Assembly: GCA_946800325.1 (NCBI GenBank)
Contig: OX326956.1
Location: 43,149,052-43,213,051 of the forward strand
DNA length: 64,000 nucleotides
Direction of reading: 5' to 3'
Source of the DNA: Luzula sylvatica
Lineage: Eukaryota; Streptophyta; Magnoliopsida; Poales; Juncaceae
Shown: positions 33,690 to 44,708 of the stretch, piece by piece
Layout: the number at the start of each line of letters is the position of its first letter
How positions within the stretch are numbered: the stretch's first letter is position 1
Position numbers and translations under genes: made by a program
The notes under the pieces: generated by a model
Database searches by the model: none
Told to the model about the DNA's origin: nothing
Seen by the model: only the letters and a program-made list of their open reading frames with translations

Positions 33690-35171
33690 TGTTGGTTCAA
33701 ATTTCCTATTGTTTGATTATCTCAAATACAATGTCGATACTACTAACGAAATCTAGCAAGATAAATGTGTAGGAGATAGGTACAAAATGAAAGGATCAAT
33801 CAAGAATAACAACAATCAAAGACGTCAAAGAATCACGGATAAAATCAAGACGCACATGAATCAAGACATTGAAGAATTGCGAAGAAGATCAAGACATAGA
33901 AGATTCCGCAAGTTGGGATATCTACCTAATCATCAATACAATATATAGGTATCTCTAAACTTGTTTAAAAGATTAAACTCAATGAAAAAGTACTTGAATT
34001 CAATTAAAAAGACTGAAATCAGTATGTCCGTTGCAACGGAATTCCAGTCCGTTGTAACGGAACTACTCGATTTATTCAACATGGGAAAAACCAGTATAGT
34101 CCGTTGCAACGTAATCACCAATACGTTGTAACGGAAATGTACGTTGTAACGGAATTCTATCTCCGTTGCAACGTTATTTTATTTCCAATGAGGAAGCCTG
34201 TCACAGAAGAATGTCCGTTGTAACGGACATCAATGTCCATTGTAACGGACATCAAGGCTTCACTTCAGTACAAACTTACACATACGTCCGTTGCAACGGA
34301 TTAACCAATCCGTTGTAACGGAACACCTCATCCCGTTGTAACGGAAAACTCTCCGTTGCAACGGGAATTAAATCCAAAGATGAAGTGTTGTCTAAGTAGA
34401 AGGTCCGTTGTAACGGACACAAGTCCGTGGCAACGGACTAGCTAACACAGAGTTCCGTTGTAACGTACTACTTACGTTACAACGGACTGTGTAATAAATT
34501 CAAGTACGACAGCCTCCAACGGCTAGTTTTTGAATCACTCCGTTGCAACGGACCATATGTCCGTTGCAACGGACTATTCAGAATAAGCAATTCAGGGAAG
34601 GGACTATGTGTTCTATAAATAGAACCATTCCCTCGTTCTCTCTCCTCACTTCAACCATCCAATTCTAAACTTATAAAAAGAGAAACCTTGCTATATCATT
34701 GAGTAAAAACAATCTTCTAAATCATTCTTAGAGATTAGATTTCCCTCTTCCCTTCCAAATACTATTCCCAACTTGCGTGACCGATCACGTTTAGTTAGTA
34801 TTTAGATATTGTAATAGGCTAGTACCAAGAGTGTAAAGCCGCCATAGATCGAGAGAAACGTGTAACTCGATCTAGGCAAAACCTTGTACGAGTGAGTTGG
34901 AATTCAATCGAACGCCGAAAAGGCACAAGGCATTCCCGGAGACGTAGGTACTCGCAATTAATTGAATCGGTCAATTAAGCGAGTAAAGGGTGAGTTAAAG
35001 CTACAAAGCAACCACCTACCGAACTCCGTAATAAACATCGCGTGTTCGGTATCTTCTTTTCATTATTAACTTAAATTTATATTCCGCACTAAAATTAGAA
35101 TTTGTATACCTAGTCGAAAATTGCCCATTAGGTTACCTATTCACCCCCCTCTAGGTTAGAATTAACCAACA
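33690..35171 (+). repeat. 3' LTR of the outer element
   Basis: 1,482 bp, same length as the 5' LTR with 11 substitutions by eye. Several fall in or near the palindrome block, for example CCG to CCA at about 34240. Confidence 0.93.
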
Positions 35172-35176
35172 GTTTT

Positions 35177-36300
35177 GTCAAGGGAAATCTTACGAAAATT
35201 TAAATATGTGTATTTTTGGTATATTCCATCCAAATTACTTTTAGTAAATTATTATTGGAAAAAATCATGAGAATATGATGAATTTTGAATACACAATGAA
35301 AATAGGCAACAAACATATATTTTAGAAGTGCAAAAACTATGATGTTTGTCTTCACATTATGTGAATGAAATTTTTGATGATCATAGTAAGAAAATCGCAC
35401 AAGAAATAGAATTACAAAAGATCTGAAAATATATGTTCTTCGAGATATGAAATGAAATGATAATACACGTCGTACAACATAATATCTTGATCAAACCTTT
35501 TGAAAGGGGGAAATAAACATAATAAAGAAAACTTTGTCGAGATAACATGATCTTGCTATTTAATTAACAATGGGAAATGATAAACAACGAACTCTCTTTT
35601 TTTGGTCATGATTTTGTATCATTTATTTTCTTGACAAAGTTTTTAATAGGACATATAAGTTGTGTATGAAACATAATAATATTGCACTATTTTCCTTCGG
35701 GAATTTTATCTCATTGAATTTTACCTAGTAATATTTTTATGCATACAAAATCAATATGTTTAAGGAGGAATGCTATAAATATGAATGTATTAATTATAAG
35801 TTAAAACTTAATATGTCATGTATATATTTATGTATGAGTGTGAAATGTTGAATAATCATGAACATATATGAACATGCAAAAATACATATTGAAACTTTCA
35901 CATTGAAACATTTATATGAAATCATTGAATCAAAAAGTGTTACATTATCTATATAAACATGAATTATATTAATTATTTGTACAAATAATTCTATCCAATA
36001 ATAAAAAAAATTATCTCTGTATTTCCGGTATTCTTTTACCTTTCATAATAGTTTGTAATTCTTTTCCCAAAATAAGATTAAACACAAAAACAAAACATAT
36101 AGAATATATATATACATCTCAAATAATTTCCAAACCAAACCAAACCAAACCAAACCAAACTTTCTTTCAAGCCCAAATCATTGTGTTTGAGTTTTTTGTG
36201 GTCATATCATATAGCCTCTATATACAAAATAGAAGGGGAAAGAAAAGGCAGGAAGTAACCACACGAAAGTAAATAACATATTGTAGCAAGCTTTTTAAGT
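35177..36300. other. Intergenic, AT-rich
   Basis: No gene recognised. A short CCAAA microsatellite of about five units lies at 36131-36160. Confidence 0.4.
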
Positions 36301-36303
36301 TCT

Positions 36304-36308
<5 letters not shown>

Positions 36309-36335
<27 letters not shown>
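36309..36335 (+). repeat. (CT)n microsatellite in the probable 5' UTR
   Basis: About 13 CT dinucleotides, 0.7 kb upstream of the peptidase start codon. CT tracts are common near plant transcription starts. Confidence 0.85.
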
Positions 36336-37016
36336 GCTATCCCTTTTTAGTCTCCATCCATGTATTGATTGATTGCTTCTCACTTCATCTTCTACGACCT
36401 TTGATTCCATCAAAATCAAAGGGCCAATTTGTCTGAGTGAGTCCGTTTTCTTAGTTTCTCTTTTTCTTTTTCTTTTTTTCTAATCTGTCCTTCCTTCCTT
36501 CTTCTTCTCTGACTACTATATGCACCGAGGAGCAAAATTCTGAACTGCCCACAACTCCAAGGGTAAAGTAAACCATGTTTCTAATTTTTCTTTTGAACAG
36601 GATAACGTTTAAGCTTTATTGAAGAGCCCAATTTTCTCTAGATAACTCAGAAGGCGTGATTTTTCCACACTAATTGCGTATTTAGAGAGAGAGAGAGAAA
36701 GTGAGTGAGCCAAAGTGGTGTGTCTAATTCTTTCCTAATTAAGTTCTATTTGAACTTATCAATCTAATTTGTACGAAAAGTTCTTAGTTTCCCTTCTAGA
36801 TACAACTAGGTGCTTATAAAACATTTTTGTGTCTTTCATTTACTAATTCAGACGAATTATTCCATAAAATTTTATTCAATTTTGCTCGATTTTTCTTTCA
36901 ATTTTTTCCCAAAACCGAAAAGGGCAACAATTGTGACCTTTCTTACCTCTCAATTTTTTTTTATGCAGTTCACACTTCATAGTCTACTCTATTTACACTG
37001 AAAGGAACACGATAAA

Positions 37017-38240
37017 ATGGGATCAGAAGGCCCCTCACCGGTGACAGTGCATGTAACGGGTTTCAAAAAATTCCATGGAGTTTCGGATAATCCAACAGAG
37101 ACAATAGTCACCAATTTGAAATCCTTTATGGAGAAAAGGGGATTTCCAAAAGGATTGGAATTGGGGAGCTGCACGGTTCTCGAGACTGCCGGTCATGGGG
37201 CGGTTGGTCAACTCTACAAGGTCCTTCAGTCTGCCGTTGCCGGGAGAGAGCAAGGGCATTCTAGTAATTCTGGTCCTGTTATTTGGGTTAGTTTTTTCCT
37301 TTAATTTTTGTTCGATTTTGCTTTTACAATTAAGGGTAAAATTGGGTTGAATCGGGCTTATTAGTTAGTGAAATTTTTAGTGGGTGTAGATTTCAGAGTA
37401 GAATTTTTATTTTATGTTTGTATTATTTTTGCATGTAATTATTTTTGGGGGCTAATATAATTAGGTGCATTTTGGAGTGAATAGTGGGGCAATGAGATTG
37501 GCAATCGAGATGCAAGCCGTGAACGAAGCGACTTTTCGTTGCCCTGATGAGTTAGGCTGGAAACCTCAGGTCCTTTATTATCATCACATTATAAATATAC
37601 TCAATATTCACATTCATAATATAATGAATATGAATATGCATTTTATTGGAGAGACAATCTACAAAATGAATAAATGAAATTAAGTTAATTTTTTTTTGCC
37701 GCATTATAGAAGTTCATTAAGAACTCATTCAAATTAAATCTTCTTTTTATTATTATTATTATTTTTGGCAGCGAGTCCCAATTGTGCCAAGTGATGGGAG
37801 CATAACTAGGACACGGGAGGTACCCTTTTTTATTTTTATTTCTTTTTTTTTAATTGATCACCCAAAATTAGCCTCTTTCTATGGACCATGATTAAAATCA
37901 TGATTCAGACCATGATGTCTAAAATCAGACATCATGGTCCGAATCATGGTTACTAATCATGGTTCATTAACATTTTTACGTTGAAATTTCGTTGCAGACA
38001 AAATTACCAGTAAGAGAGATGACGAGGTTGCTGAGGAAAATGGGGTACGAAGTGGTTCCCTCTGACGATGCGGGCCGTTTCGTGTGCAATTACGTGTACT
38101 ACCACTCTTTACGCTTTGCAGAACAAAATGGGATTCTGTCCCTTTTCGTTCACGTCCCCCTTTTCCTCACTATTGATGAAGAGGTCCAGATGCATTTTGC
38201 CGCCTCCCTCCTTGAGGTCCTCACTTCCATGGTGCATTAG
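37017..38240 (+). CDS. Pyroglutamyl-peptidase I-like protein (peptidase family C15)
   Basis: Four exons: 37017-37286, 37465-37569, 37772-37819 and 37998-38240, all phase 0 and GT-AG, giving 221 residues. Family C15 removes N-terminal pyroglutamate from peptides, in the cytosol. The catalytic triad can be placed: Glu105 (LAIEMQAVNEA), Cys171 (GRFVCNYVYYH) and His193 (LFVHVP). The N-terminus VTVHVTGFKKFHGVSDNPTE is typical for the plant family, and length fits the usual 210-220. A possible 5' UTR intron runs from GTAAAG at 36563 to the AG at 36968. A LINE insertion begins about 320 bp after the stop, so it may fall in or just past the 3' UTR. Confidence 0.92.
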
Positions 38241-38558
38241 AGTACCCAAAAAATGAACAAAGTGAAAAGCTTTCTTTATTTAGGTAATTTTTTTTTTCAG
38301 ATATACCCCTTACGAAAGTGGTATTGCATGTTATGAACTTATAATTTATTGATTGTTTGCAGACCAATAATTTAAGGTGAGGATGGAAGTGTTGCTCAGT
38401 GTCATCATGGCAGGCAAAATAAAAACAAAAATTGGGTTGTATTTAATGCCATTTGTGTAAATTTAAAATGGTGTAAAAGGGGTGCTTATTTATGGTGTCA
38501 GTACTGTGGTTTAATGAGGCTCTGTTGTAAGGTATTATTGTCCCCTAAACTAAATATT

Positions 38559-40693
38559 TTTTTTTTTTGGAGAAGAGCCCATGGGCTTATATTTAAAATT
38601 TTAAAGGTTTATATTACAAGCTCTTTAAAATAAAACTCAAACTAGAAAACTGGAAAAGATACGAGAGTAAGAAAGGAACAAAAAGAAAATCCTAATGGCC
38701 AGATTTCAACTATCAGCTAGATGCGTCGTCACACCAGTATGATAAGCTTGGCCTGATCCTTAATATGCCGAGAGAAGTCTCGGTGGTTGTATATCATCGT
38801 GATTGATGCTCAGTATTCGCGCCAGATTAGCAATGGCGTGAGCATCTGTATTCAGTGTTCGAGGTATATATCGGAAGGTTGGGTCTTTGAGCTGTCGCTT
38901 CCATAGGATACAATCCTGTGCATTTTGTATCGCCGTGATTGAAGATGGGTTGATCCTATTTGGGTCTGACGTTGACTGCAGTATTATTGCAACCTCCTGG
39001 CTATCCGTGTGGAAGCAGCATGGGTTGTTTGGATGTGTGGTCGCCATGTATCTCATCGCTTCCAGTACGGCCATGAGTTCTCCTTGCAGGATTGAAAGCG
39101 GCGCCGAGATTGGGCGGCAGTGGGTGTGGATTATGTCTCCTGAGGGTGCATTAATGATAAAGGCAATACCTGCTTTACCACTAGGATCCGCAGAGAAGTC
39201 CGTGTACGCTTTGTACGTATTTGTCTTGTATTCAGCTTGTCCTGGCGGTATTATACCTGGACGGTGTGGGAGGAATGGCAAAGCTTGGTTTCGGATGATT
39301 TGTCTCGACGCTTCTTCGATGATTTTAGCCGGGGATACAACTCTATTTTGGAATACGAGGACATTTCTAGCGCACCAGATTTCCCACATAACAATTAGGA
39401 AATTGGGAAGTTGTGATGATGGGAGGTTTGTGAAAGTAAATTGGAGGAAAGCTAGCAGGCTGGTTGAGTTATCTGGTACGAGAATGGATGGATAGGCGAT
39501 ATTCCAGGATTGAGCTGCTCTCGGACACGTGAACAGTAGGTGTAATAAGGTTTCTGGGTAGGCATTGCAGATTCTGCATTGAGGCGAGACTGAGGATATG
39601 CGATAATTAAGCTTTGTGAGACAGGGGAGTCCATCGTTTATAACTCTCCATGTAAACAATTTAATGTTTGGGGATAGGTGTTTCATTCTAGCGATGTGTT
39701 TACATAGCTTTAATTGTATCGAACTTGTATTGCTCAGAGGACCCTGTCGCTGATTAGCTATTCTAATTTGTTTGTATCCTTCTTTTATGGTATAATTGCC
39801 ATCATGTGCCCACGACCAGGTTAATCGATCCTCCAATTCTTGGTGTCTTAACGGGTTTGGGTTTTGGTGTACAATTAAGGCAGCGTCCTGATTTGAGAAT
39901 AGAGAGTTTAATGCATGTGCATTCCAGGTGTTCGATGTAATGTCGATGAGAGATCTCACTTTGAGTTCTATATCATGATTGGTTGTTGGAATATAACCGT
40001 ACCAGTTATCGAACCATGGGCTTGCCATCGCTTTACATTTGGATCCATTACCAAGTATCCACTTTGTGGAATGCTCGAAGAATGGCCGCAGGTTGAGAAT
40101 GGCTTGCCAGAAATTGGAGACTTCGGCTTTCCTTCTCGAGTGCCATATCGTAGAGCGGTTTAGATATTTTAGCTTTACTTGTTGAATCCAAAGTGGTTCC
40201 TCCTCTGAGATGATCCGCCAGAGATTTTTTAGCAGAAAAGCTTCGTTAACTGCCTCTAGATCTCTTATGCCTAATCCACCATTATCAATCGGTTGAGTAA
40301 TTGTACTCCATGGTATCCATGCCATGTACCGCATTGTATCTTGTTTTCCTCCCCAGAAAAATTTCCGAATTATCATTTCCATTTTATCTAGCACCGACCT
40401 TGGGATTTTTGATGTGGTCATATGAAAGTTAGGCATGGAAGTGAGGACTGATTTTATTAGGACCGTACGACCTGCCTGACTTAGCAGTTTCGATTTCCAT
40501 CCTCCTAATTTTATTTGAAAATCTGTTATTAGGTGGCTATAGTTGTGGCTTCTTTTCTTTTCCTTTGTAATTCTAGCCCCGAGATAGGTTTCTTCTTCTG
40601 TAGCCTCATTGGCATTAAAGTACTGGAGGAGTTGTTCTTTGGTGTTGGGATCTGTGGCATTACTGAACCACATTTTTGTTTTCGATTTCCATC
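38559..40693 (-). mobile_element. 5'-truncated LINE (L1-type)
   Basis: 2,135 bp between perfect 17-bp target duplications CCCCTAAACTAAATATT (38542-38558, 40694-40710). The short T run at 38559 is the minus-strand poly(A) end. The element carries only the 3' part of the second ORF. Target-primed insertion and 5' truncation explain the structure; perfect duplications suggest a recent event. Confidence 0.92.
38760..40673 (-). CDS. LINE ORF2 C-terminal part: RT thumb, zinc finger and RNase H
   Basis: 637 open codons, lacking endonuclease and the RT catalytic YADD region, which were lost by truncation. The beginning matches the post-catalytic RT region of plant LINEs (GWKSKLLSQAGR, ...FFWGGKQDTMRYMAW, ...GGLGIRDLEAVNEA). 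Next comes the zf-RVT finger CRICNAYPETLLHLLFTC, then an RNase H domain with its acidic residues in place (AYTDFS, QGELMA, HTDSQE, NTDAHA). The first Met is simply internal to the old frame. It cannot self-mobilise. The long open frame on the opposite strand (38887-39495) is a shadow. Confidence 0.88.
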   Translation of the reverse strand: MWFSNATDPNTKEQLLQYFNANEATEEETYLGARITKEKKRSHNYSHLITDFQIKLGGWKSKLLSQAGRTVLIKSVLTSMPNFHMTTSKIPRSVLDKMEMIIRKFFWGGKQDTMRYMAWIPWSTITQPIDNGGLGIRDLEAVNEAFLLKNLWRIISEEEPLWIQQVKLKYLNRSTIWHSRRKAEVSNFWQAILNLRPFFEHSTKWILGNGSKCKAMASPWFDNWYGYIPTTNHDIELKVRSLIDITSNTWNAHALNSLFSNQDAALIVHQNPNPLRHQELEDRLTWSWAHDGNYTIKEGYKQIRIANQRQGPLSNTSSIQLKLCKHIARMKHLSPNIKLFTWRVINDGLPCLTKLNYRISSVSPQCRICNAYPETLLHLLFTCPRAAQSWNIAYPSILVPDNSTSLLAFLQFTFTNLPSSQLPNFLIVMWEIWCARNVLVFQNRVVSPAKIIEEASRQIIRNQALPFLPHRPGIIPPGQAEYKTNTYKAYTDFSADPSGKAGIAFIINAPSGDIIHTHCRPISAPLSILQGELMAVLEAMRYMATTHPNNPCCFHTDSQEVAIILQSTSDPNRINPSSITAIQNAQDCILWKRQLKDPTFRYIPRTLNTDAHAIANLARILSINHDDIQPPRLLSAY

Positions 40694-40710
40694 CCCCTAA
40701 ACTAAATATT

Positions 40711-42231
40711 AGAACACAATGCTATATATATTATATCTTACCGATGAAACTTTGTGTTGTTTCATTTTGTGTTTTCTCTTTTATTAGTAGAGAAAAATGA
40801 AATCACACATTGTTTGATTTTCACAAAATAAATTTTAAATTAGTTGGGTATGGTGGTTGGTGCATTTGAACTTGAAGCATTTAAAGCTTTATGTAGATAA
40901 AAAAACAAGATTATGTATAAAAACATCGCATATTTTGGAGGCACTGTATCTGTATGCCAGTGATTTTTTACATTTTTGGTCGACGGTCTCCAAGAGCCGG
41001 TCATCATGGCGCGTCACGTGATAGTTCTTTTTTTTTTTAACAAAAATATAAAGTTTTTGTCAATCTGACCGCCTAACGGCCGGCCAAAATTGTATATCGG
41101 CCTCTAAGCGGCGTATTATTTCAATAAGATGACTAATACCTAATTTATCATGGAGCTTATTTCAATAATATCTCGAGCTGAGTGCTCATAAATATGATTG
41201 GAACTTGTATTGACTAAAAAAAAATATACAAAAGGTCTATATTTTTATTATAAAAATATATACGGCATATTTTCATAAAAGTATAATCATATCTACAAAA
41301 ATATATACATGACACATCTTTTTATATCATGTAAGGTATTACATTTATTGTATTTCAAAAAGACACAATAGCACATGCATATATGTAATATGTGTAAAAA
41401 TAACATGTATTGTACTTCAAAAAAAAAAATAGCATACATCTGAAAGATATATGATACATTTACAAATATTTAACACATAAGTATATATCATATATGTAAA
41501 AATATATATAACACATATCATACATCTATAAATAATAAAGGTATATAATACATCTAAAACTATATAAACATAAATATAGGCTACATGAGGGAAGGAAGCA
41601 CCACAAGGTAATTTTTGTCGACATGCAAAATCATTTCTCATATATATAATGCTAATTTCTAGCTTTTTTTAGCATTATTATTTTGTATTTTGTCCCAATA
41701 TTTAAATTTTACAAAACATAACATGATAGTTGGATATCAAATTGGTTCAGTTTTAAATCTTAGTGCTAATTGGTATTTTTTATTGTGTGATATTTTTTTA
41801 AATGTATAATATATCTTGTAGGGCTATATATATTTTTAGATGCGTAATATGAGTTTTTAGATGTGCAAAGTGGGCCGATATGTACACATTTTGAAGTCCT
41901 AGTTTGGGACCCGTGGTCCATTTTAATAAATTACATAAAATTCGGAATCCATTTAACAAATAATATAATATAATATATAAATTTTGGAATTCATTACAAA
42001 AAAAACTTGAGATATTTTTACAAAATTGGATTTGGATCTTATCTTTTGAAATATATTTATAACATTATTTAGATGTGCAACGCAATTTTTAAATACCAAT
42101 ATATCTTTTATACGATCATTATATTTTTTTTTTCAATAACAATATATCTTGTTAGATATTTTTTTAAAGAAAATAGAGTGGGCTCAACTCTCTCGAGAGG
42201 TCCCACTCTTTTTTTTATCTTGTTAAATATA
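40711..42231. other. Intergenic, AT-rich
   Basis: About 1.5 kb with no supported gene. A GC-richer patch at 40980-41110 (GGCCGGCC and similar) has no identity I can give. Confidence 0.35.
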
Positions 42232-42860
42232 CTAGAAATATTTCTCGCGCTTCGCTGCGATTTTTCAAAAAAATTTATGATCATAAAATAATAATTTTAT
42301 CTAAAACGTTACAAGTACAAATCAAAAGTAATCTTCATAAATGTTAATTTAAAAAAAAAAGTCTGATATTAAATAGTCTCACAAGTATATTGCAATAAAT
42401 ACAATTTTTTCCTCCTGAAAGCATATCATATGTTCCAAAAGAAAAATTCAAATGTTTTATTTAGAATACCAGACATGTCAAATAAAATAAAATTCTGAAA
42501 AAGACAAACAAAAACATAAAAGACGCAGCTTGGTACCAATCAAAACTGTTATAATAAGCACAAAAAAACGCAGCTTGGTACATAGACGCATAAAAGACGC
42601 AGTTTGGTACCAATCAAAATTGTTATAATAAACACAAAAAAACAATAATACCATCCCAGGCTAGCAAAAAGTATTTCTGCGAACAGTAAAATTCATGATG
42701 AACAGTAAACGAATGAACAGTACCTCTGTAAAGGAGAAAAGGGCGACGTGGCCTTCTGATTTTGAGCCAAATTGGTGAAAATTTAATGGGAGGGTTGCGC
42801 AGTATACACCTTTCACATCTATTTTTAAAATGTTAAATTTCATACAACTTACTTAAATGA
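42232..42860 (-). mobile_element. Candidate short non-autonomous Helitron
   Basis: On the minus strand it starts TCATTTAAGTAAG after an A (42860) and ends with a GC-rich hairpin-like CGCAGCGAAGCGCG, then CTAG followed by T (42235-42232). CACGTCGCCC occurs in the 5' part. It carries a tandem GACGCAGCTTGGTAC motif (three copies near 42525-42615). No other support. Confidence 0.45.
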
Positions 42861-43149
42861 TATATGACATCTAAAAATATTACCACATAATACGATTTAA
42901 TTGTTGGAAGGACGAATGACCAATGATCACGATCGACTTTATATTAGTACAATTAATAATTATCAAGAAACAAATGATTAACAACTCCAAATCAACTTCA
43001 AATATTACCTATGAATTGTTAATTATGTATTTATTATTAATTATCATATTAATTAGTATTTAGTAATTAAGTATGTTAATTATATTATATGCCACATCAT
43101 CGTGAGGTGCCACATAGGCAATTATGGTTGGTTTGAATTTAATTTAATT

Positions 43150-44615
43150 TAAGGGATAATTTCAGGTATAGCCCTTTCTAAACTCAAAATATCATATTTG
43201 GCCCTGTAAAAGTATTAATATCAAGTATGTCCTTCTAAATGTCTGTCATTATCACAAATAGCCTTTACGTTAAGTTTAAGGGAAATACTATGAAATTACA
43301 TGTTTGCCCTTCATCTCCTCAGCTCAACCCTCTTTAACATATCTCGATCGTAAACTCTGTTAGCTCCTAGCATTTCATGATCGCAAGCTTCATTGGCGAT
43401 GCCGTTCTGGCGACGCCCTCCATTTTCTCTCTAGTGATTCATTTTCTCTCTAGTGACATTTCGTGACTATCTCTGATTCTCGTGACGCACATGGCTGGAT
43501 GAATGAACAAATTCTTATTTCTCCAGAATTGATATGAAAGTGGGCTCGAAATAGAAGAAGCATTTATCCCATTTCTTTTCAGTATCTGTTTTGTTTGATG
43601 ATTAAATAGATTGTATGATTTTGTAGTTGTATTTGATGGACTGATTTTTATTTCTCAATTGGATATAAATTAAAATGAACTATGGTCAATTATGACATGA
43701 TTATGATTAAATATCAGTTTATTATGATTAATTTAGGGTCTTTTGAGGTTGTCTTAAGAACAATATTTGGATTAAATTGGAACAAATTAAAGTGAATTAT
43801 GACTAAATTATGTTGAATTACTAGTCTCTGTAAGTGTTTTAGTATTGCTCATCTTTTTCCTAGGGTTTGTTACCACAGCGAATTCAATCCATACGATTGC
43901 AACCACTTGGCAAATTGATTCCAGACTATGTAAGTGGTGTGATTTTTCAATATTCATGTTTTTTTTCCAATTTATTGTACTTTTAATTGTACTGTTGATG
44001 ATTTTTTTCCCCATTTAACAGTAATTTGTTGTTGTTTGTTACCGGAGAATGATTTGCCATATACTTGAATGATAATTTAACAGTTTGACTCTCTATTTGT
44101 TGTTTAATTTCAGTAGTGAATGTGAAATACATGAATGGGATGAGTCATCTGGTTCATGAAATGAAAGCTACTGACCAGGCAATGACGATGAAGAGTGGAC
44201 AAGACAAGATGTCTGGCAATGAATGGATGGCATAATGTTGTGGGTCAGAGGCTCTAGTGACGAGTCGAACTAGATGAAAGGGCGGGAATCAAGAAAGAAA
44301 AGAGAGAAGGTTCCTGAAAGAGGAAGAACAGTACTTTTATGTTAGGAAGGGTATTTTGGTCTTTTAAATTCGTAATTAGTGACTTAACTAGAGTCATCAA
44401 TTATTAATTGTGATTAGATGGATGTTAAGTTGATGATATGGACAAATTCGATAATATGAAAGTTTTAAATGGATTAATTTGATAAGATTGTAATTTTGAG
44501 TAGACAAATTTGTTAGTTTTTGGGTTTTGAAGGGTTAAATTTGATATTAACAATTTTATAGGGTCAAATATGATATTTTGAACTTTTGTAGGGACATACA
44601 AGAAATTGCTCCTTA
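43150..44615. mobile_element. Long-TIR DNA element (Mutator/hAT-like), directly upstream of the next gene
   Basis: The left end TAAGGGATAATTTCAGG and the right end (reverse complement TAAGGAGCAATTTCTTG) form inverted repeats of 75 bp or more, sharing the internal word TCAAAATATCATATTTG. Flanks are ATTTAATT on both sides (43142-43149, 44616-44623), though the AT-rich context weakens this. No transposase frame. The right end is only 93 bp from the next gene's start codon. Confidence 0.7.
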
Positions 44616-44708
44616 ATTTAATTGAACGAATTAAAAGACGAAGAACCGGGGAGCTTCGAACAACATATTTTTTCCCCTTGAAAAGTCGTCTTTTGGCAAT
44701 CTCCGGCG

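Larger units (their letters stand above)
18500..35171 (+). mobile_element. Sirevirus-like LTR retrotransposon without pol (outer element)
   Basis: Complete element: 1,482-bp LTRs (18500-19981 and 33690-35171) starting TGTTGG and ending CCAACA, 5-bp target duplication GTTTT (18495-18499 and 35172-35176), a Met-tRNA primer site at 19984 and a polypurine tract just before the 3' LTR. Without the nested copia element it is about 7.6 kb. It encodes a gag remnant ending in a zinc knuckle and a second 435-codon frame, but no protease, integrase, reverse transcriptase or RNase H, so it must be mobilised in trans. Several AGGGGGAG tracts upstream of the 3' LTR are a Sirevirus hallmark. I count 11 substitutions between the LTRs (about 0.7%), so it is young. 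Confidence 0.9.

Noticed and set aside
18500..35171. Ty3/gypsy assignment for the outer element
   Set aside because: No integrase or RT to place it, but the gag zinc-knuckle tail (CNYCCKLGHISTSC followed by KKFVWMRK) and multiple polypurine tracts fit Sirevirus (copia) better.
38887..39495. 202-codon plus-strand open frame
   Set aside because: Lies wholly opposite the LINE RT/RNase H frame; a shadow of that coding sequence.
41417..41641. 74-codon minus-strand frame rich in Ile/Tyr
   Set aside because: Chance frame in ATATAT-rich DNA; no family resemblance.
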